A stretch of 64,000 bases of DNA from Telmatactis stephensoni (taxonomy: Eukaryota > Cnidaria > Anthozoa > Actiniaria > Isophelliidae): positions 248,001 to 312,000 of the forward strand of contig JALIZF010001477.1 in the NCBI GenBank assembly GCA_029948255.1, read 5' to 3'. Shown in pieces: positions 25,009-38,500 of this stretch. Every line of letters starts with the position of its first letter. The stretch's first letter is position 1. The position numbers and the translations under genes are program-made. Below the pieces are notes generated by a model. That model was given only the letters and a program-made list of their open reading frames with translations, did not search any database and was not told the DNA's origin.

Positions 25009-25259
25009 TTGTCGAGTTTTAAAGAACCAATTCAGACGCTGCTCTACCGTAAAGTTCCTCGATCTTCCATCAAGAAGCTCACACTCCCCAGTGTCAGATT
25101 TAAAGTTGTACATGTCACAGACATCAGATCCATGACACATTATCTGGCAAATACCTTCATCAAGTGTGGTTAGTGAGGCTAGGACAGGACCAACAAGGAC
25201 TGTGTTGTTGTGTTTTGTCTCGAAGGCTTTGCGTTTTGGTTCACAGATGGCGATAGCAC
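25009..25259 (-). CDS. Orphan PAN/apple-like domain exon
   Basis: On the minus strand a good acceptor (tctgtttcaag, exon from 25259) leads into one open frame of 83 codons ending at a strong donor (CGACAA|GTAAGA, last base 25009). The middle has the PAN/apple cysteine pattern and hydrophobic spacing (GICQIMCHGSDVCDMYNF then a further Cys, GECELL). Entry phase is 1 and exit phase is 0. PAN modules are usually extracellular binding domains. No partner exon was identified: toward the 3' side lie a MITE and the LINE. Real gene or relic cannot be decided from the window. Confidence 0.55.
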
Positions 25260-26590
25260 CTTGAAACAGAAATAACGAACATTTTTAAAGATTTTTAATC
25301 GCAATATCATATTAAAGAAAGTATTTTTTCTTCCATCAAATATATGACATTTTTCCTCCTTTACCATATGTTTAAACCATATTTAAATCCTCACATACTG
25401 CCACAATGCCATCTATATTCCTCATGCATAATTATGATAGCTATTTGTATTTGTTGATTTTTCTTGTGTGTTAATCATTCTTATTTATGTGCACGCAATT
25501 AACAAATTGCATTGCAAATTGAGCCTCCAAGCTCGTTCACCACCATAGTTATTCTGGGTCGGCTTTTACCTTACATGTTACTCATATTGTTGTAAATTGT
25601 ATTATTTTGTAATAATGGCAATTTAGAACGAATATCACATTTAATTGCATTGTAGCTAAAGAGAATTACTGGCTTTGGCTGGTCCGCCGAGTTACAAATT
25701 GCCCTTCAGTCTTCGTAGACTTCGGGACTCCCAGTTACACTTCTGTTTTCTTCTCCTTTTCCCGGGACACTAAACAATTATCCCGCTAGGGACAACTTAT
25801 TCTTCATCGTCCATCAGAAACTGCAGATAATTCTCTACAGTACATACTCACAGTCGTCACTCACTCAGCGGGCGCCCTACGAATTTTAGATAAGTGTGTG
25901 CAGCGCATGCTCAGCATCGAGGGCTATCGAAACGGGTTGATGGAAGATTACGGTGGATTCAGATTGTCGTCCTCGTAAAAGTTATTGGTGGTTCAAGTCA
26001 AAGTTATAATTATAAGTTAGCGATTTCCTCAGTTGTGGCGATTTCGAAAGCCTTGGTATAAATTAAGAAGTTGTTTGCCATTGTTTCTGTTGTCTCTTAG
26101 ATCAAGTACGCTCATCTGTGCAAATTCGCGCACATGCTGCTTGTAGAAGGCTCAAAGTTGAAAACGGGTAGTTGCTCGATACGAAAAAAGTACAATTTTT
26201 TGGACATATGCAGCTAATTTCATCCTGCTCTAAAACGATGCGACCCAGCGGACGGGAAAGAAGAAGAAGTAAAGTTAAAAATCAGCAAACAGAACAATTA
26301 TCACACAAAGAAAACGATACAGAGTTATCACTTAGATAAAGAAGAAAATTACAGTCAAATGGTTTTCAACTGAGAGCTCAATGTCTCTTTGGGTGTTTTT
26401 CTTTCTAGTGAACCTAAAAGCAAATCGATGCTGACCCGTAACCTGGTCTCGCGGTATGTTGCTATGTGGCGCTCGTGACGTCAAAAAAGGCAACAATGTT
26501 GAACACGAATTCAAAGCGTAAAACAATAAAGACACGATGGCGGTGTAATAGTTGCTCAAGGCAAAACCGACTCCCAACCCCAGGGTTGTC
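25260..26590. other. No gene recognised
   Basis: Would be upstream of the PAN exon on the minus strand. No start exon could be defined; short frames lack motifs. Confidence 0.35.
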
Positions 26591-26968
26591 CAATACACAC
26601 GCATAGATTCCAATGGAAAATATATATTTCCATCGGAGTCGAGTCATAAAAACAGAATTTGGGTTTCACCCGCTGATGTTTGATTTTCATAATGGAACAC
26701 TTTATTGTCACCGAAGCTTTAGGTTTCCTGTGTATGTGAGCATTGTGTTTGGACTTAGTGTTTTTATTGAGAAAAAAAAAATTTCCACGTCGTTGACGGA
26801 TTTGTCCTCAAGCGTGGTTAAGAAATATAAATATTGGGCTTCCTGTGGACAGTAGCACAGGACACCCACATTACGAATGTGAGTTTCCTGTGCAGATCGT
26901 CACGACTAGACTCCAGTGGAAAAATCATTTTTTCCATTGGAATCTATGCGAGTGTATCGGGACTCAAC
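26590..26968. repeat. Inverted repeat pair, possible degenerate MITE
   Basis: A word pair around CGCATAGATTCCAATGGAAAA occurs at 26602-26622 and inverted at 26933-26953, each continued by related sequence (CTCCAGTGGAAAA / TTTCCATCGGAGTCGAGTC). Ends and target duplication are not clear. Confidence 0.4.
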
Positions 26969-27276
26969 CGGAATGTATACGCTGGGCACAAACGACCCCA
27001 AAATTACCGGGGTTAAATGTCACATTTTCGAAATGTGAGCCGCAAAGCCCGATCATCTTGTGTGGGTCTAGTCTTCCTCGCAGCCGTGTTTAGCCTCGTC
27101 ATCTTGTGTGAATTTTTTTATTCTGCATGTTTTGCATATTTTGAGGGATTAACTTGAGGCGAGGTGTTATAATCTGAGTAACAAATGCCAATCTTTCAAT
27201 GTAAAGGCCGTCATTTTTTTCAAGTAAACTTTCGGGTGGATGATCAAATTGTACGTACGTAACGTAAGAAGCGTTT

Positions 27277-27531
27277 CAGGCTCGTAACATGGTATATTTT
27301 CGTCTCACTGATCCCGGGATTTTACGGAAATTTTGATCCCTGAGTCCATATTTTTAGAAATTTTTGATCCCTTATCCTTGGTGCAAGAAACTGAGCTGAT
27401 CCCTGATCCTGACCCAATGTCCCTGAGCCTCGATCCCACTCATTTGATCACTGAGCCCTGGCCTCTGATCCCTGATCCTGGCCATAATTTGGGGCTTGAT
27501 CCCTGATCCCATATACCATGTTACGAGCCTG
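27277..27531. mobile_element. 255-bp MITE with internal GATCAGGGATCA repeats and 7-bp target duplication
   Basis: Perfect ~20-bp inverted ends beginning CAGGCTCGTAACATGG are flanked by AGCGTTT on both sides (27270-27276, 27532-27538). The core is built of degenerate GATCAGGGATCA units. A second copy in reverse orientation lies at 42684-42937. The end type and duplication length suggest a hAT-like element. Confidence 0.8.
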
Positions 27532-27539
27532 AGCGTTTG

Positions 27540-29355
27540 CTACCAACCTATATCGCTTTGTATTTTGATATATGCTAATGAGCAAGCTGTACACCAATAT
27601 GGCCGCCATGGTAATACGATATGCTAGTGACGTAACGTGAAAACCGAGAATAATACACGAAGTAGTAAGCTGATCATTTGCATATTTTGACCCCTCACTA
27701 TAACTCGTGGATTTGCAATCCACGAGTTAATAAATTAATAGAGAAACGACTTTAGAAATCAACATTGCGTGCAATTTGTCAGACAAACTTGCAATGTAAT
27801 TATGCATTCTAGATTACCAAATGTGACATTTTTTTTTCAATAATTCTGCGGTTAGCGTGCTAGAAAACAGTGTAAAATTAAAAGTGAAATTTTGTTCCTG
27901 TTTACGATTCAGTAAAGTTTGATGTAGCTTGAGGCACTCGACTACGAAGAGATATCGAGTTCTGAAATCTCTATGTAAACCATGCCAAAAATTAAAAAAC
28001 TGTTTTTACAGCCTCTGAATATTTCTCAGCTCTCACGTGATCTCATATATTTAGTTGACAAACAAAAGAGCTGAAATTAATTAAAATGGCAGCTGAACTC
28101 GATCGATTTGCGTCACACGTCCTTTGAGTCCATACTGATTCAACTCATACATTCGAAATTCAAGTTTCCATTTGATTCTTAGTCCAAAGTGTTTCGTCTC
28201 ACAGATCACCCCGGCAGCGAAATCATTTGGTAGTTTATATTCTGTTCGTAAATGAATTAGCATTTACTTTCGATTCATAAGCGACCACTGACAAAGCTGA
28301 GAAGTCCCAATTAACGACCGCTCTATGGATGACCATTACCTTTTGATGTTTGACGTTTAATTAAACTGACTGTGAACTACTAAAGATTATTTTTGGTCAT
28401 AAGAATTCGAATTCATTAGCTTTGTATTCATTCATTTTGAGGCTGGTAGTCTAATGAGTTGGTTCAAGGTAAAATTACTTGCTTTTTTTTCACTCGTGCA
28501 TATTAAGCGGAGAAAAAAAAATTAAAAATGTAATAATTTTTTCATGATTAAAAACTAGCTAAACTTTTCCTTTTGAAAAACCGACACTTGGAAATGCAGA
28601 AATTTGTTATTTGGGTTAAAAACAATAAAAGATTGGCAAAAATTAGTCATTTGCCAACATAGACCCCCAAAAAATATATGATAAGCCAACACGAGTTCCA
28701 TAGGAAATTACACCGTTTGAGAAGAATTAATGAAAAATACCGCGCGTATTTGATGCATTTTTTTAATTTGGTATATATTGAAAAACCGAAGGCCGAAATT
28801 CGAGACACCCTGCCGATGAACTACAAGCAAGAAAGCCATGTTTGCTTGATTGTTTTGCTCTTTTAGGTTACAGTATTAGGAATATAAAATTCACAGTCCG
28901 CCAGCCAATCAGAAATGAGTATGTTTTGTTCTAACAGATGGCGCCTTAAAAAGGAATGATGGCAAAAAAATTAAGGTTTGAACCCCAAATAGGTAAATGA
29001 TTTTTTATCAAAATTAATAAAAGCGGAATTGATGTCAGTCAATTTTTTCCTCACCCAAAATAGGTTTGTTTTCGCAGAAAACTTCAAACAACTTTGTCTT
29101 TATGGCTGTTTTTATCTTATGTTGTTGTTATTATTCTTCTGCTTCTTCTTTTTTCTGGTTTCACTGTGGACGGGTTTATTAATAATGATATATAATTACT
29201 AGGATCACCTGTCAGTTGAATAAACAGCGAACTTTATATTAAAATTTTTAAAATCTATGAAAAATGGCTTTCAATTATGCTGGTATCAGATGTGTGCGTA
29301 ATTCATATTTCCTTCCTTCCGTCCGTCCTCCTCCTCTTTGCCCTTCTAATTCTTT
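27540..29355. other. AT-rich, no gene recognised
   Basis: No motif-bearing frames, RNA genes or clear repeats seen. Short open frames at 28081-28263 and 28678-28866 lack domain or splice support. Confidence 0.4.
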
Positions 29356-29661
29356 CGGGGGTGGAAGCAGAATAATTGGACTACCATTATTTATTATTCC
29401 CAAACAAGTTTTCTCAAGAATCCATCATTTAACTGTTTCCCATTATTCCTTATTCTTTTTCTATTTTTCTGTTATTCATTATTCTTATAATAGCTGTCGT
29501 TGTAATATGATTTTGTTTAAAATTATTGTAAAATGTTGAGTAGTATCGTGGTATGGACTGTGTAGCGGCAGCCAAAGGCGCCAACCTAAGCTCTTGGTCT
29601 ACCTCGGTTTGTTTTGTATTGTAAAGGGCCTAGAACAGATCTGGATAGGCGCTATATAAAT

Positions 29662-29709
<48 letters not shown>

Positions 29710-29821
29710 TTTTTTCACTTTGTATCATTCATTATTCCTTGGATTTCAGATGCAGTAATTCATTGTTCCAAAGCATTTTCAAACCGTCATTCATTATACA
29801 TTATTCTGCTTCCACCCCCGA
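29356..29821. mobile_element. hAT-like MITE with 8-bp target duplication, carrying a nested retroelement tail
   Basis: Inverted ends CGGGGGTGGAAGCAGAATAAT are flanked by AATTCTTT at 29348-29355 and 29822-29829. The interior is rich in degenerate ATTATTC words and is interrupted by a SINE/LINE tail (next entry). Confidence 0.7.
29535..29710 (+). mobile_element. SINE or L2-type LINE 3' tail with (ATT)n
   Basis: A conserved tail block (attgtaaagggcctag... ggataggcgctatataaatg) precedes a (TAT)n run. Related tail sequence in reverse orientation lies at 52763-52850. The 'GCGCTATATAAAT + ATT repeat' ending is typical of L2-type LINEs and the SINEs that use them. Confidence 0.6.
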
Positions 29822-30407
29822 AATTCTTTGCAGGACTCAAGCCTGCGAAGGTTACACCCCAAGGGCCGGCCAAGGGTTGAGTAACGGCTGGATATTGAGA
29901 CTGAGTGACTTGCTGATTTTCTATTTCCTGTTCTCTGAATATAGCTGAAACCTTTTTTGGCCTTGATATAGCCGGCTTCTTCATCATACCGTCTTGAGAA
30001 TGCGAATAATCCGCATAGTGCATGAGCTCAAATTAGTTCATGTCCACTGCACTTTGATAGCTCGCCCGTGCGAAGTAACTCATCCAAGTGACGTAGGAAA
30101 TACCCTAACCTTGATATAAAAGAATCTAGCAAGCCGCTAAAACTATAAAATCATGCTTTTAGAATACGCCAGTCAAAGGAAACTTCATCGGGGTTTCGAG
30201 GTACATTTATCCTTATCTCTGTGTAGCTCAGTTTGTGGAAAATTTGCTTAGTTTTAATTTGTTCTAAATCACCTTAAAGATTAAAAAAAACCATTACCCT
30301 GGGGTTCAGAGGGTATTTTCAATTTTGCTCTATCATTTGTATTGCTGACGGTTAAATCGGAAGGATCACAAACCCTTACTCAAAGATGTCTCTATTGAGG
30401 CTTAAAT

Positions 30408-30747
30408 CACAGGTTCACCAGCCTCCGTTTCTGTCGACAGGGGACTATGAGCGACCTAAGTTCGGGAAATCACGAGTGTTTATGATTTCCCGAACTTAGA
30501 GGCCCCAAAACCTCAATTTTTGGAAGTATTGAGAGTAACTACACAGCAAAAATGCATAAATAACTCAAAAACTTTATTAATTTGAACACAAAATTGTGAG
30601 GTTCGAGGAAAAGAGATAATTTTGAAGACAAATTTAAACGTTGTTGACAATCACGGCTTAACGGCCGATCAGATTACACAGGAAACCCAAACCATCAAAA
30701 TCGCTCATAGTCCCCTGTCGACAGAAACGGAGGCTGGTGAACCTGTG
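30408..30747. mobile_element. 340-bp hAT-like MITE with perfect 47-bp inverted ends
   Basis: The ends starting CACAGGTTCACCAGCC match perfectly for about 47 bases, flanked by CTTAAAT (30401-30407 and 30748-30754); an 8-bp reading (GCTTAAAT) is also possible. An internal hairpin (cctaagttcgggaaatca and its inverse) lies at 30456-30502. No coding content. Confidence 0.85.
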
Positions 30748-31004
30748 CTTAAATTGCAAGACATCTAAAGCGTCGATTTAATAGTTCCAACGCGGCTTGC
30801 TACTGCATGATTTTGGTAACCTTCTTGTCAAATATTGACAATAAGTCTACACTGCGTTTGAAACTCAACAATTAACCCGTGATAGCACCAAGTTTCATGA
30901 GGCTAATTATCTTTGCAACTCAGATATGATCTTTGCTATACTGAAAATGCTTCTAGGCAATATGCGGATAAGTGATTCATTAAAAAATGATAATAATAAT
31001 CATA

Positions 31005-31063
<59 letters not shown>

Positions 31064-31520
31064 TCTTTATTGTATAGTTAATAAACATAGCTATACTTAC
31101 AAAATATAAACTAAAAATAAAAAATCAAAATTGGTAATTAAAAATCCTAAGTCTAAAATAGATAAAAGCGGTACTAATACTATATTGTTTATTATATCTA
31201 AGCCCCTAAATTATATGAAAATGCAAGGCGATTATTAAAGGCGCCTTTATACCGCTCGGTTTTAACCATGGGTTTTCTTGCATTAGAATTCCTAAGATTG
31301 TATTTAGTGCGTATCTTGCTTGGTAAAATATTAAATAATGGATGTTCTGGAGAATTCTCAATTCTTTTAAATAATCTTAGATCTGTTTCCTCCAATATTT
31401 TCACTATATCGATGCGTTCTAATATATACCTACGCTTGAGACATCTATCTAAAAAATTTTGCACTGTAGTTAAAAATCTCATTAATAATTCATAAGGCAA
31501 ACACAATGAAAATCGCCACC
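31005..31520 (-). mobile_element. 5'-truncated non-LTR retrotransposon, RT C-terminus plus (ATT)n tail
   Basis: The minus-strand frame 31506-31198 reads like a reverse-transcriptase C-terminus: LDRCLKRRYILERI, later IRTKYNLRNSNARKPMVKT, then NNRLAFSYNL and stop. A short 3' UTR and an (ATT)n run (31005-31065) follow. The NLRN...FNxRL...YNL ending is typical of cnidarian RTE/CR1-like LINEs. Confidence 0.75.
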
Positions 31521-31658
31521 GTGACGAGTGTCTATATATCTGATAAAGATTCGGCCTAATTTACATCAACTTTAACCTCGATTTTCTCCAAGATAAATGA
31601 AGATATTTTTGAATTTCTTTTAGAGAACTACTCTAATATGTGTTGGAGTTTTTTAAGC

Positions 31659-31758
31659 CGTATAAAGAACTCGAGAGAGTGTTTTATCGGTATAAAGATC
31701 CTCGCCTACGGCTCGGATCTTTATATCCGATAAAACACTCTCTCTCGTTCTTTATACT
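31659..31758. repeat. 100-bp hairpin repeat
   Basis: Two ~48-base arms (TATAAAGAACTCGAGAGAGT and on) around a short centre form a near-perfect stem. Probably a very short palindromic MITE. Confidence 0.75.
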
Positions 31759-31990
31759 ATACTTAGTTCAGGTCCAGAGGAACCATAATAAAATTGATTG
31801 AGTGATTGATCGAATAAGCTCGCAGGGTCACCTGACGTACGTCAATGTCTTGTCCTTTGATGTGTGTGTGTTTTTTTTAGATTATACACTCACACCATGC
31901 ATGCCATTGTGTCTGACTTATAACTAAGAATCTTGCTGGGCACTGACATAAAAGTCGAATGAGGGGATCCGATGCTCACCGGCAGAGATC

Positions 31991-32018
31991 ATGAAGATGC
32001 TGACTAAAGTGATTCTAG
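31991..32018 (+). CDS. Exon 1, split signal peptide (MKMLTKVIL)
   Basis: The ATG is followed by nine codons and one base, then a strong donor (CTAG|GTAAGAAA), phase 1. Joined to exon 2 it gives a textbook signal peptide ([18 protein letters not shown]). Phase and hydrophobic continuity are the evidence; a different first exon in 32-40 kb cannot be excluded. Confidence 0.55.
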
Positions 32019-32375
32019 GTAAGAAACTTTTATCGTTCATCTCATAAGAAGCTGATAGTAAATATGTTAAACGTTCAGAAGTACTGTGAGGACTAAAACT
32101 GAAAACGATTCCGATAACTAACTATTATTAAAAAAAACAACTAACGTAGGTTGGCTGATTAATGACGATCCCACACAAATGCAGGATCTGAAGCCTTTTA
32201 AAGTTGGAGCTTAGTTTCGCTTGCTTCATTGCAAGAAATTGACGAGACTGGTTTTCAGTTTGTAACCGACTCAATTTTCATCCTTGGTTCCGGGTTTTTT
32301 CTTTCCCCCTTTTTTTTCTTCTTTCTTTCTTTTGTCTTTTTTTTTTTTTTTTGTCTTTGTTTCTATTTTTTCGTT

Positions 32376-32464
<89 letters not shown>

Positions 32465-32522
32465 GGTTTTCATGAAAACCAATTTTGTAATTGATGAAAA
32501 TTTTACCGAGGTTAAATAAAAG

Positions 32523-32596
<74 letters not shown>

Positions 32597-35500
32597 ATCA
32601 TTTACAGATTGCACGGTTTCAGTCCATTTATTCGTTCAATCACTTGTTGCGTGTATCGGTTTTGTTGTTGTTGTTGTTGTTATATTTGATAGTCGTTTTA
32701 TGATGGTCTTTTCTTTAAAAATTTTCACATACACGTATTTTCAATTCACACTAACAAAACATCTGCTTCCATCCTTTATTCCTGGGAATAAAATTTCAAT
32801 TACTTATATGCAAATGTGTCTACATCGTGTAAATACAATGCTTCATCTTTACTTATTCACCAGTTTTCATCGGTCACTAGCCAGCTGGAAGTTTTTAACC
32901 TTCGAGAACCATAACAAACAGATTCGATAATAGCAGTTTCCGTCATCGTATTTTAAAATAGTGTGAGGGGCACGGCGTCTTCTTTTGAACTCAAATCGTT
33001 TTGTTTTGACTTCATTGATATGTGAAAAGCTATCGATTTCATTCGTTCAATCAAGCTAGCTGCGACCAACGATTTCGTAGCAATAAAAGTCATGTTTTCA
33101 CCCGGCATTAATATGTATGCTTGGTAATGTTCTTTTATCTCTGGTATTTTATAGTTTGGAGTGAAGTAGTAGTAGTAGTTTTTTTGGAGGGTTTTTGAAT
33201 TAGTTTTTTCAAAATGCCAGCTTAATGCCAGCACAGCTGGCATTTTGTTGTATACAGCGCCTTAAAATCCAGAAAATAACTGAGCCCTGAGCTTATTTTT
33301 GTTGAAATGCTGTGTTGGGTGTTATATTTTAGGCCTAAATTTTAGAGTAGCCCATTTTCAGCATTTTCTCTTTGACCTGAAAGGCCTTCGACGCCAGCGG
33401 AAGAATCCTAAATAATTAAGCCTTCCGTGAAGTAAACTTCCGACGAAATTCGTCAAGTCGGGTCAACAGAAAAAAACTTGAGTTCTTGTACAAAATGTCT
33501 GTCTTTTTCTAGAATTCTTTCAACAGTTTTTTATTGAGATCATGTGATGTCATTCATATTTAATTTTGCTTCAATGAAGCCAAGCGCAATAAATTCGCCA
33601 AGGGGAATTCCCTACTTTGATATTCTATACTTTGATATTCTAAACTGAAATTACTCTTGTCAGCAAAATGACAGCATACTGAAGACTATAAACCACCAAA
33701 TTATTAAAACTAACGCGGTAAACCAAAAACTAATTAAAACTGGAAAAGTGTATCATAACAATTCACCAGAAATGGCGAATCCGATTAAGCTTGGGTATGA
33801 AGTTGTTGCTACGCAACGGCTGGCGCATGCTCAAACTGAGTTATTCAGGATACTTCGTTGCAGAGGGACTAAAAAATCCTTGTACTTGCACGGTGTAACG
33901 AAATATTTTCTTCTATGATCGACGCCAACAAAGCTACGAAACGCTAGCTAAGAACGCTGTAAGGAAACTGCTACGCGAGGCACTTAGCTCAGACAATTTC
34001 TCGACGCAGACGTAATTGCATCTTTGGCTACGTGAGACCAAAAAAGAGTAGGTAAACGAGCACGCGGTGAGAAAATGCCTCGCGTGGGAGTTTCCTCACA
34101 GTTTCTCAACGTGTGTTGCGGGCTTAAGTCGCTCTTACTGAGGTAAAAAGGACTAAAAATTAATTTTGGACTTATAGTTATTTTTGGTATTTATTGTTTT
34201 TGTTTTTATTATTATTATTTTTATGTTACAGCTAACGCATAGAGCATATATTTGGATATGCGCTAATATATTTATATAAGCGCATGTATGTATGTATTAT
34301 TATTATTAATTGCCTTTATCCTTTATTAGATTCAGTTAGACCTATATTCTCGGTTTTCACATGACATCATCAACTATATATATTTAAATATATGTTAATC
34401 TCTATCTTTTTAAAAATTATTGGGTTCTACTCATGTATAAAGAACTTATACCAAAGCACCAATAATAAAGTTATCGTATTGTATTGTATCAAAAGGCTAG
34501 AACGTAAACTTTAAATCACTAGAACCTGGCTCTTTAGTATTTTGTATACATCATACAACGAATAGAAAGAATTTGCCCCTGAAAATTTGGCCTGTTTCTG
34601 TTGTTTAGTTGGCAGGAAACAACTCGTATTTGAAATAAATTTTGTTTTATATATAAACATTTTTTATCAGAATAAGCAAATAAGATGTAGCTGTGGCTAT
34701 GATTTAAGGATATGATTTTGACTCTTAATTGTTATTTAAGCCGCCACGGTGTACAGCCGTGGTTACACCAACATGGCGGCTCCATACATTTCTTGGTACA
34801 GATCAAGCATATAAAATCGCTAATATCTCAAAATTCGTTTTAGCTCAAAATTTTGCAGACTTACATGGTTTTGCTTGCTCTTTCACGTGAAAGTACTTGC
34901 ATTTTATTTAGAATTCAGGATATTTTGATGACGTTAGTGAAAACCAAGTAATTCACTAAATGGCTGCACGTCACATGGTCTTTGTTTGTCGTCAGTCTTT
35001 TTATTTTATGTCAAGGTTAGTTGACAAATTCAAAAACCGCAAAGTCGGGATTTCTTCAATGTAATAGTTTCTGTCTTGTTCAGCACAGTGGTTTTATCTT
35101 CTCCCAAGCTACAATCTTGCTTATTTATTTTTGAATCACTACACGCCATAGTTAACTATGCTACATTCCTAAAACAATTCAATAGGCGACGCGCCCCCGA
35201 CGCGCAATCGAGCGGAAAAAAGTCAGCATGCGAAGCTCTGGATACTCACCAACATTGGAGGGGAGAGGAGAAAAGTGACTTTTCGAGCAAGATTGTAGGT
35301 GGGCAGATTTTTCTAATTCTTCTGGTATGTAAAGCTAAATAAACTGATCGGAATTTAAATTGTTTTTCCACGGTTATCCTCTACAACTGATAGTTAGACC
35401 AAAAGTTCAATCTGCTCTTCTCTAATTGAATTGACGGCTATTGATTTGTACTCCGCAGTCTGTCTGACATTAAGGTGAAATGCGTTGGTAGTCTTTATTT

Positions 35501-38500
35501 AATAAATAAATGTGTTTTCTTTTGTTTCTAAGTATTTGCTTTAAGTATCATTATGTTTTATATCTAAAGTAAAAATCGCTCTGTCCTGCTGGTTTGTGAA
35601 GCATAATAAACCGAATCGGAATGCGGAAAGAAATTTCCTGTTGTCCAGTCTCGGCATCTAAGATAGACAGTTCGTTCACACTTGGACTTCTAAGCCGCTT
35701 TAGTTGCTCATAAAAGTACTTTGCTAAGTGGCTTTTCCAGTGTGAGCGCTTTTTGGACATTTTCGCTAAGCCGCTTTTCAATGACCAGAGTATTAATAGT
35801 ATCCTGCCGATCTATAGCAGAATCCGGAACATAATCCAAATGGATCCAAAATTGTTGCGTGCCAGGATTCAAACTGATTTAGAGGACGCTATTAATTTAG
35901 AATTCTCAAAATACACGCGTATTTTATAAAAATACAGAAAATTCATAGCAGTTCAATTACTTTTGACATTTTTTCAAAAACAAGATCGTTTAGTAGACGA
36001 AAATGACGAGTTTTGATTAAAAGCAAAGCATAAGTACGTACACCGACATATTGGGTTTAAACGAGGCTTGTCGGTGTTCATGTTATGAAGGATATCAGAT
36101 ATGTTTAGTGCTAATCCAGCTGTTCCTCGAAACTTGATATTTTAATGGTAAAACTATGTTTGTGTACATGCAGAGTTTGACATATTAATGCTCGTACTTA
36201 ATTACGTTAACGACTATGCGAACTTCCTCATCTCAGTTTACTTGTCGGACATGCGCACTATTAATTATGATAAACAGGTGTATATTTGTCCACGACAAAC
36301 ATTCAGAATTAAGGCGGCACTTTCTACCAGTTAAATTTTAGTTATAATCATCTAGTTAGAACCAGCTTGACGAGATAGCAACGCGCACAACTATGAAAAG
36401 CTAGTCATTTAGTATAAATACTTCTACCTTGTAACACGCACACGCTCTCCAGAGATACACTTATACACTTGGGACTACAGCAACTCAGTGATCTGGATTG
36501 AGCACACGTCGAGTACAGAAACCGGTCCGAGTAAGGAAAACCTTCTGAAAGCCGCCCTGTCTTAGGGAAAGCTAGTTCTACTGGTTCTGTATAAGTGCTG
36601 TACCTAATAACCCGACGTAGTCAATCGAACATTCTGCAATCGAACTCAATCGAACATCAATCGTTCGATTGATTTTCGATTGGTTCGGCAATCGGACACA
36701 ATCGTACTCACAGCAAAGCTTTAGCAGTCGAACAAAATCGAACGTTTGGAAATCGAACTATAAGGCAATCGAACCAAGTCGAACAGTATTTTGGGAATTA
36801 CCTCTAACGTAAGGTGAAGAAAGAGTAACTAATAATGCAGACACGTCAACGCTTAGTTGTGCCAATCGGTTAATTTTAAAGGGTCGCTGTTAGGCAACAC
36901 TGCAAACCTCCTATTACACTATAGTTACAGTAGGTGTTACGGACTCCGTTGTCACACGTGCACGAGAGAAGCAGTAATGACAAAGTCGGCTCAAGACTGC
37001 GAAAAGGAAATCGTTCTTAAATGCGTGGTTAAGGGTACAACGAGTGCCTCTTCCAACGTAGAAAATGGAGAGAAGTTTAGAGTACGTCGGGCTAATAAAC
37101 AGCAGATCACAACTGTGTCCACGTTAGTTCCCCCAACAAATTTAGATTATCACGCGCGACGAGTTTGAGGTCAATCTGAGGACAAAAAGATCTTCATGTC
37201 GTTTCGGGTAGAAAAGACGCAAATAAGAGTAAATGCCTTTTTATCCTGATTTTGAAGTAAAACGTTTAACCCCCCCCCCCCCCCCCCCAAAAAAAAAAAA
37301 ACATGTTAAGAAAACTCTACTTCAGAATTCATCGCGGTTTGTACTATTTTCGTTTCCGCTATTATTAACAATGCGACTTTATAAGTCAATATGTCATCCT
37401 ACTGGTTTGACCCTAAATAACTTTTGTCGTATATATTCCTCGATGTCAAGCATTGGCTGTGGTCCCATTAAAACACTATAGACTCTAACAATGCCATGGT
37501 TAATAACCCCATCTGGCGGCTGGTATATCGAAGGATAATATGTCCGAGAGTTAAAGATTGAAAATGGGGGTCACCGTTCATTTTGAAGAGATATTCATCG
37601 TCAAAAATCGGATCCGCAGATGAATTTGACGAACCAAGTCCATCGCCATCATGAATACCGAGTGGAGACTGGGTTCGGTGGAAACTTAATTTTTTTGGTC
37701 TTTTTCTTTCTTTTTTCTGAGCTTTTTCAACCAAAATAACTTTTTAAAAGTTGAATTTCCATTATTTTAATTTTCTTAAAAACTTGAACAGTTTCTTCTT
37801 CAAAAAAAGAAAATCTAACTATCGAAAAAAAAATTACGGCCGCCATCTTCGATTTACTTGGGTAACGCGCGCTAGCCTGCGCAGTAAAAGTGCGCGTAAA
37901 CAATGCCCGCGAATGTCCTTAAGGTTGGTGCCTACTATTGTCCACGCGCACTGCTTTCTGCGCATGCAAAAACACTGAATTTTTGTCGGTAAAGCAATCG
38001 TAAAAGCAAGGCCTTTTTACGACTTTTTGAAAAAATAAACTTACAGAATTAAAGGAAAACCATTTAGCCTCTCCTTTGTTTGAATGAAATTCACAGTTGA
38101 TAAATAGAACCTGAGTTACAACGCCTGTTTAGACTATCATTTCTACCAGGAACGATATGTTTTCGCCGCCATCTTGAAAATTTCCCACAATGCATTGTAA
38201 TTCGCTCTACTTTCCGGGGAGGGCTAGGGAATTTTTGATCATTTTCGCGAATTCTGATCAGTTTTCGCGCGTTTATCGGCAAATAAGTTTCTAAATCGCA
38301 CGGATACCCCTATTTTTTAATTCTGTAAATTGTAAAGTGAAGATTAACCTACTATTTTAAAATACTTTTATGAATTTAAAATTGAAACTTGATTGCAAAA
38401 ATTGGACTTTTCATTTGGCGGTCATGAACCAAAACAGGTCTAAAACTAGTAAAAAGTCATTGAAAAAAATTGTTTACTGTAAATTGCTTCCATTGAGACA

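Noticed and set aside
35551..35781. 76-aa minus-strand frame
   Set aside because: No domain, no splice or start context; probably chance in AT-rich DNA.
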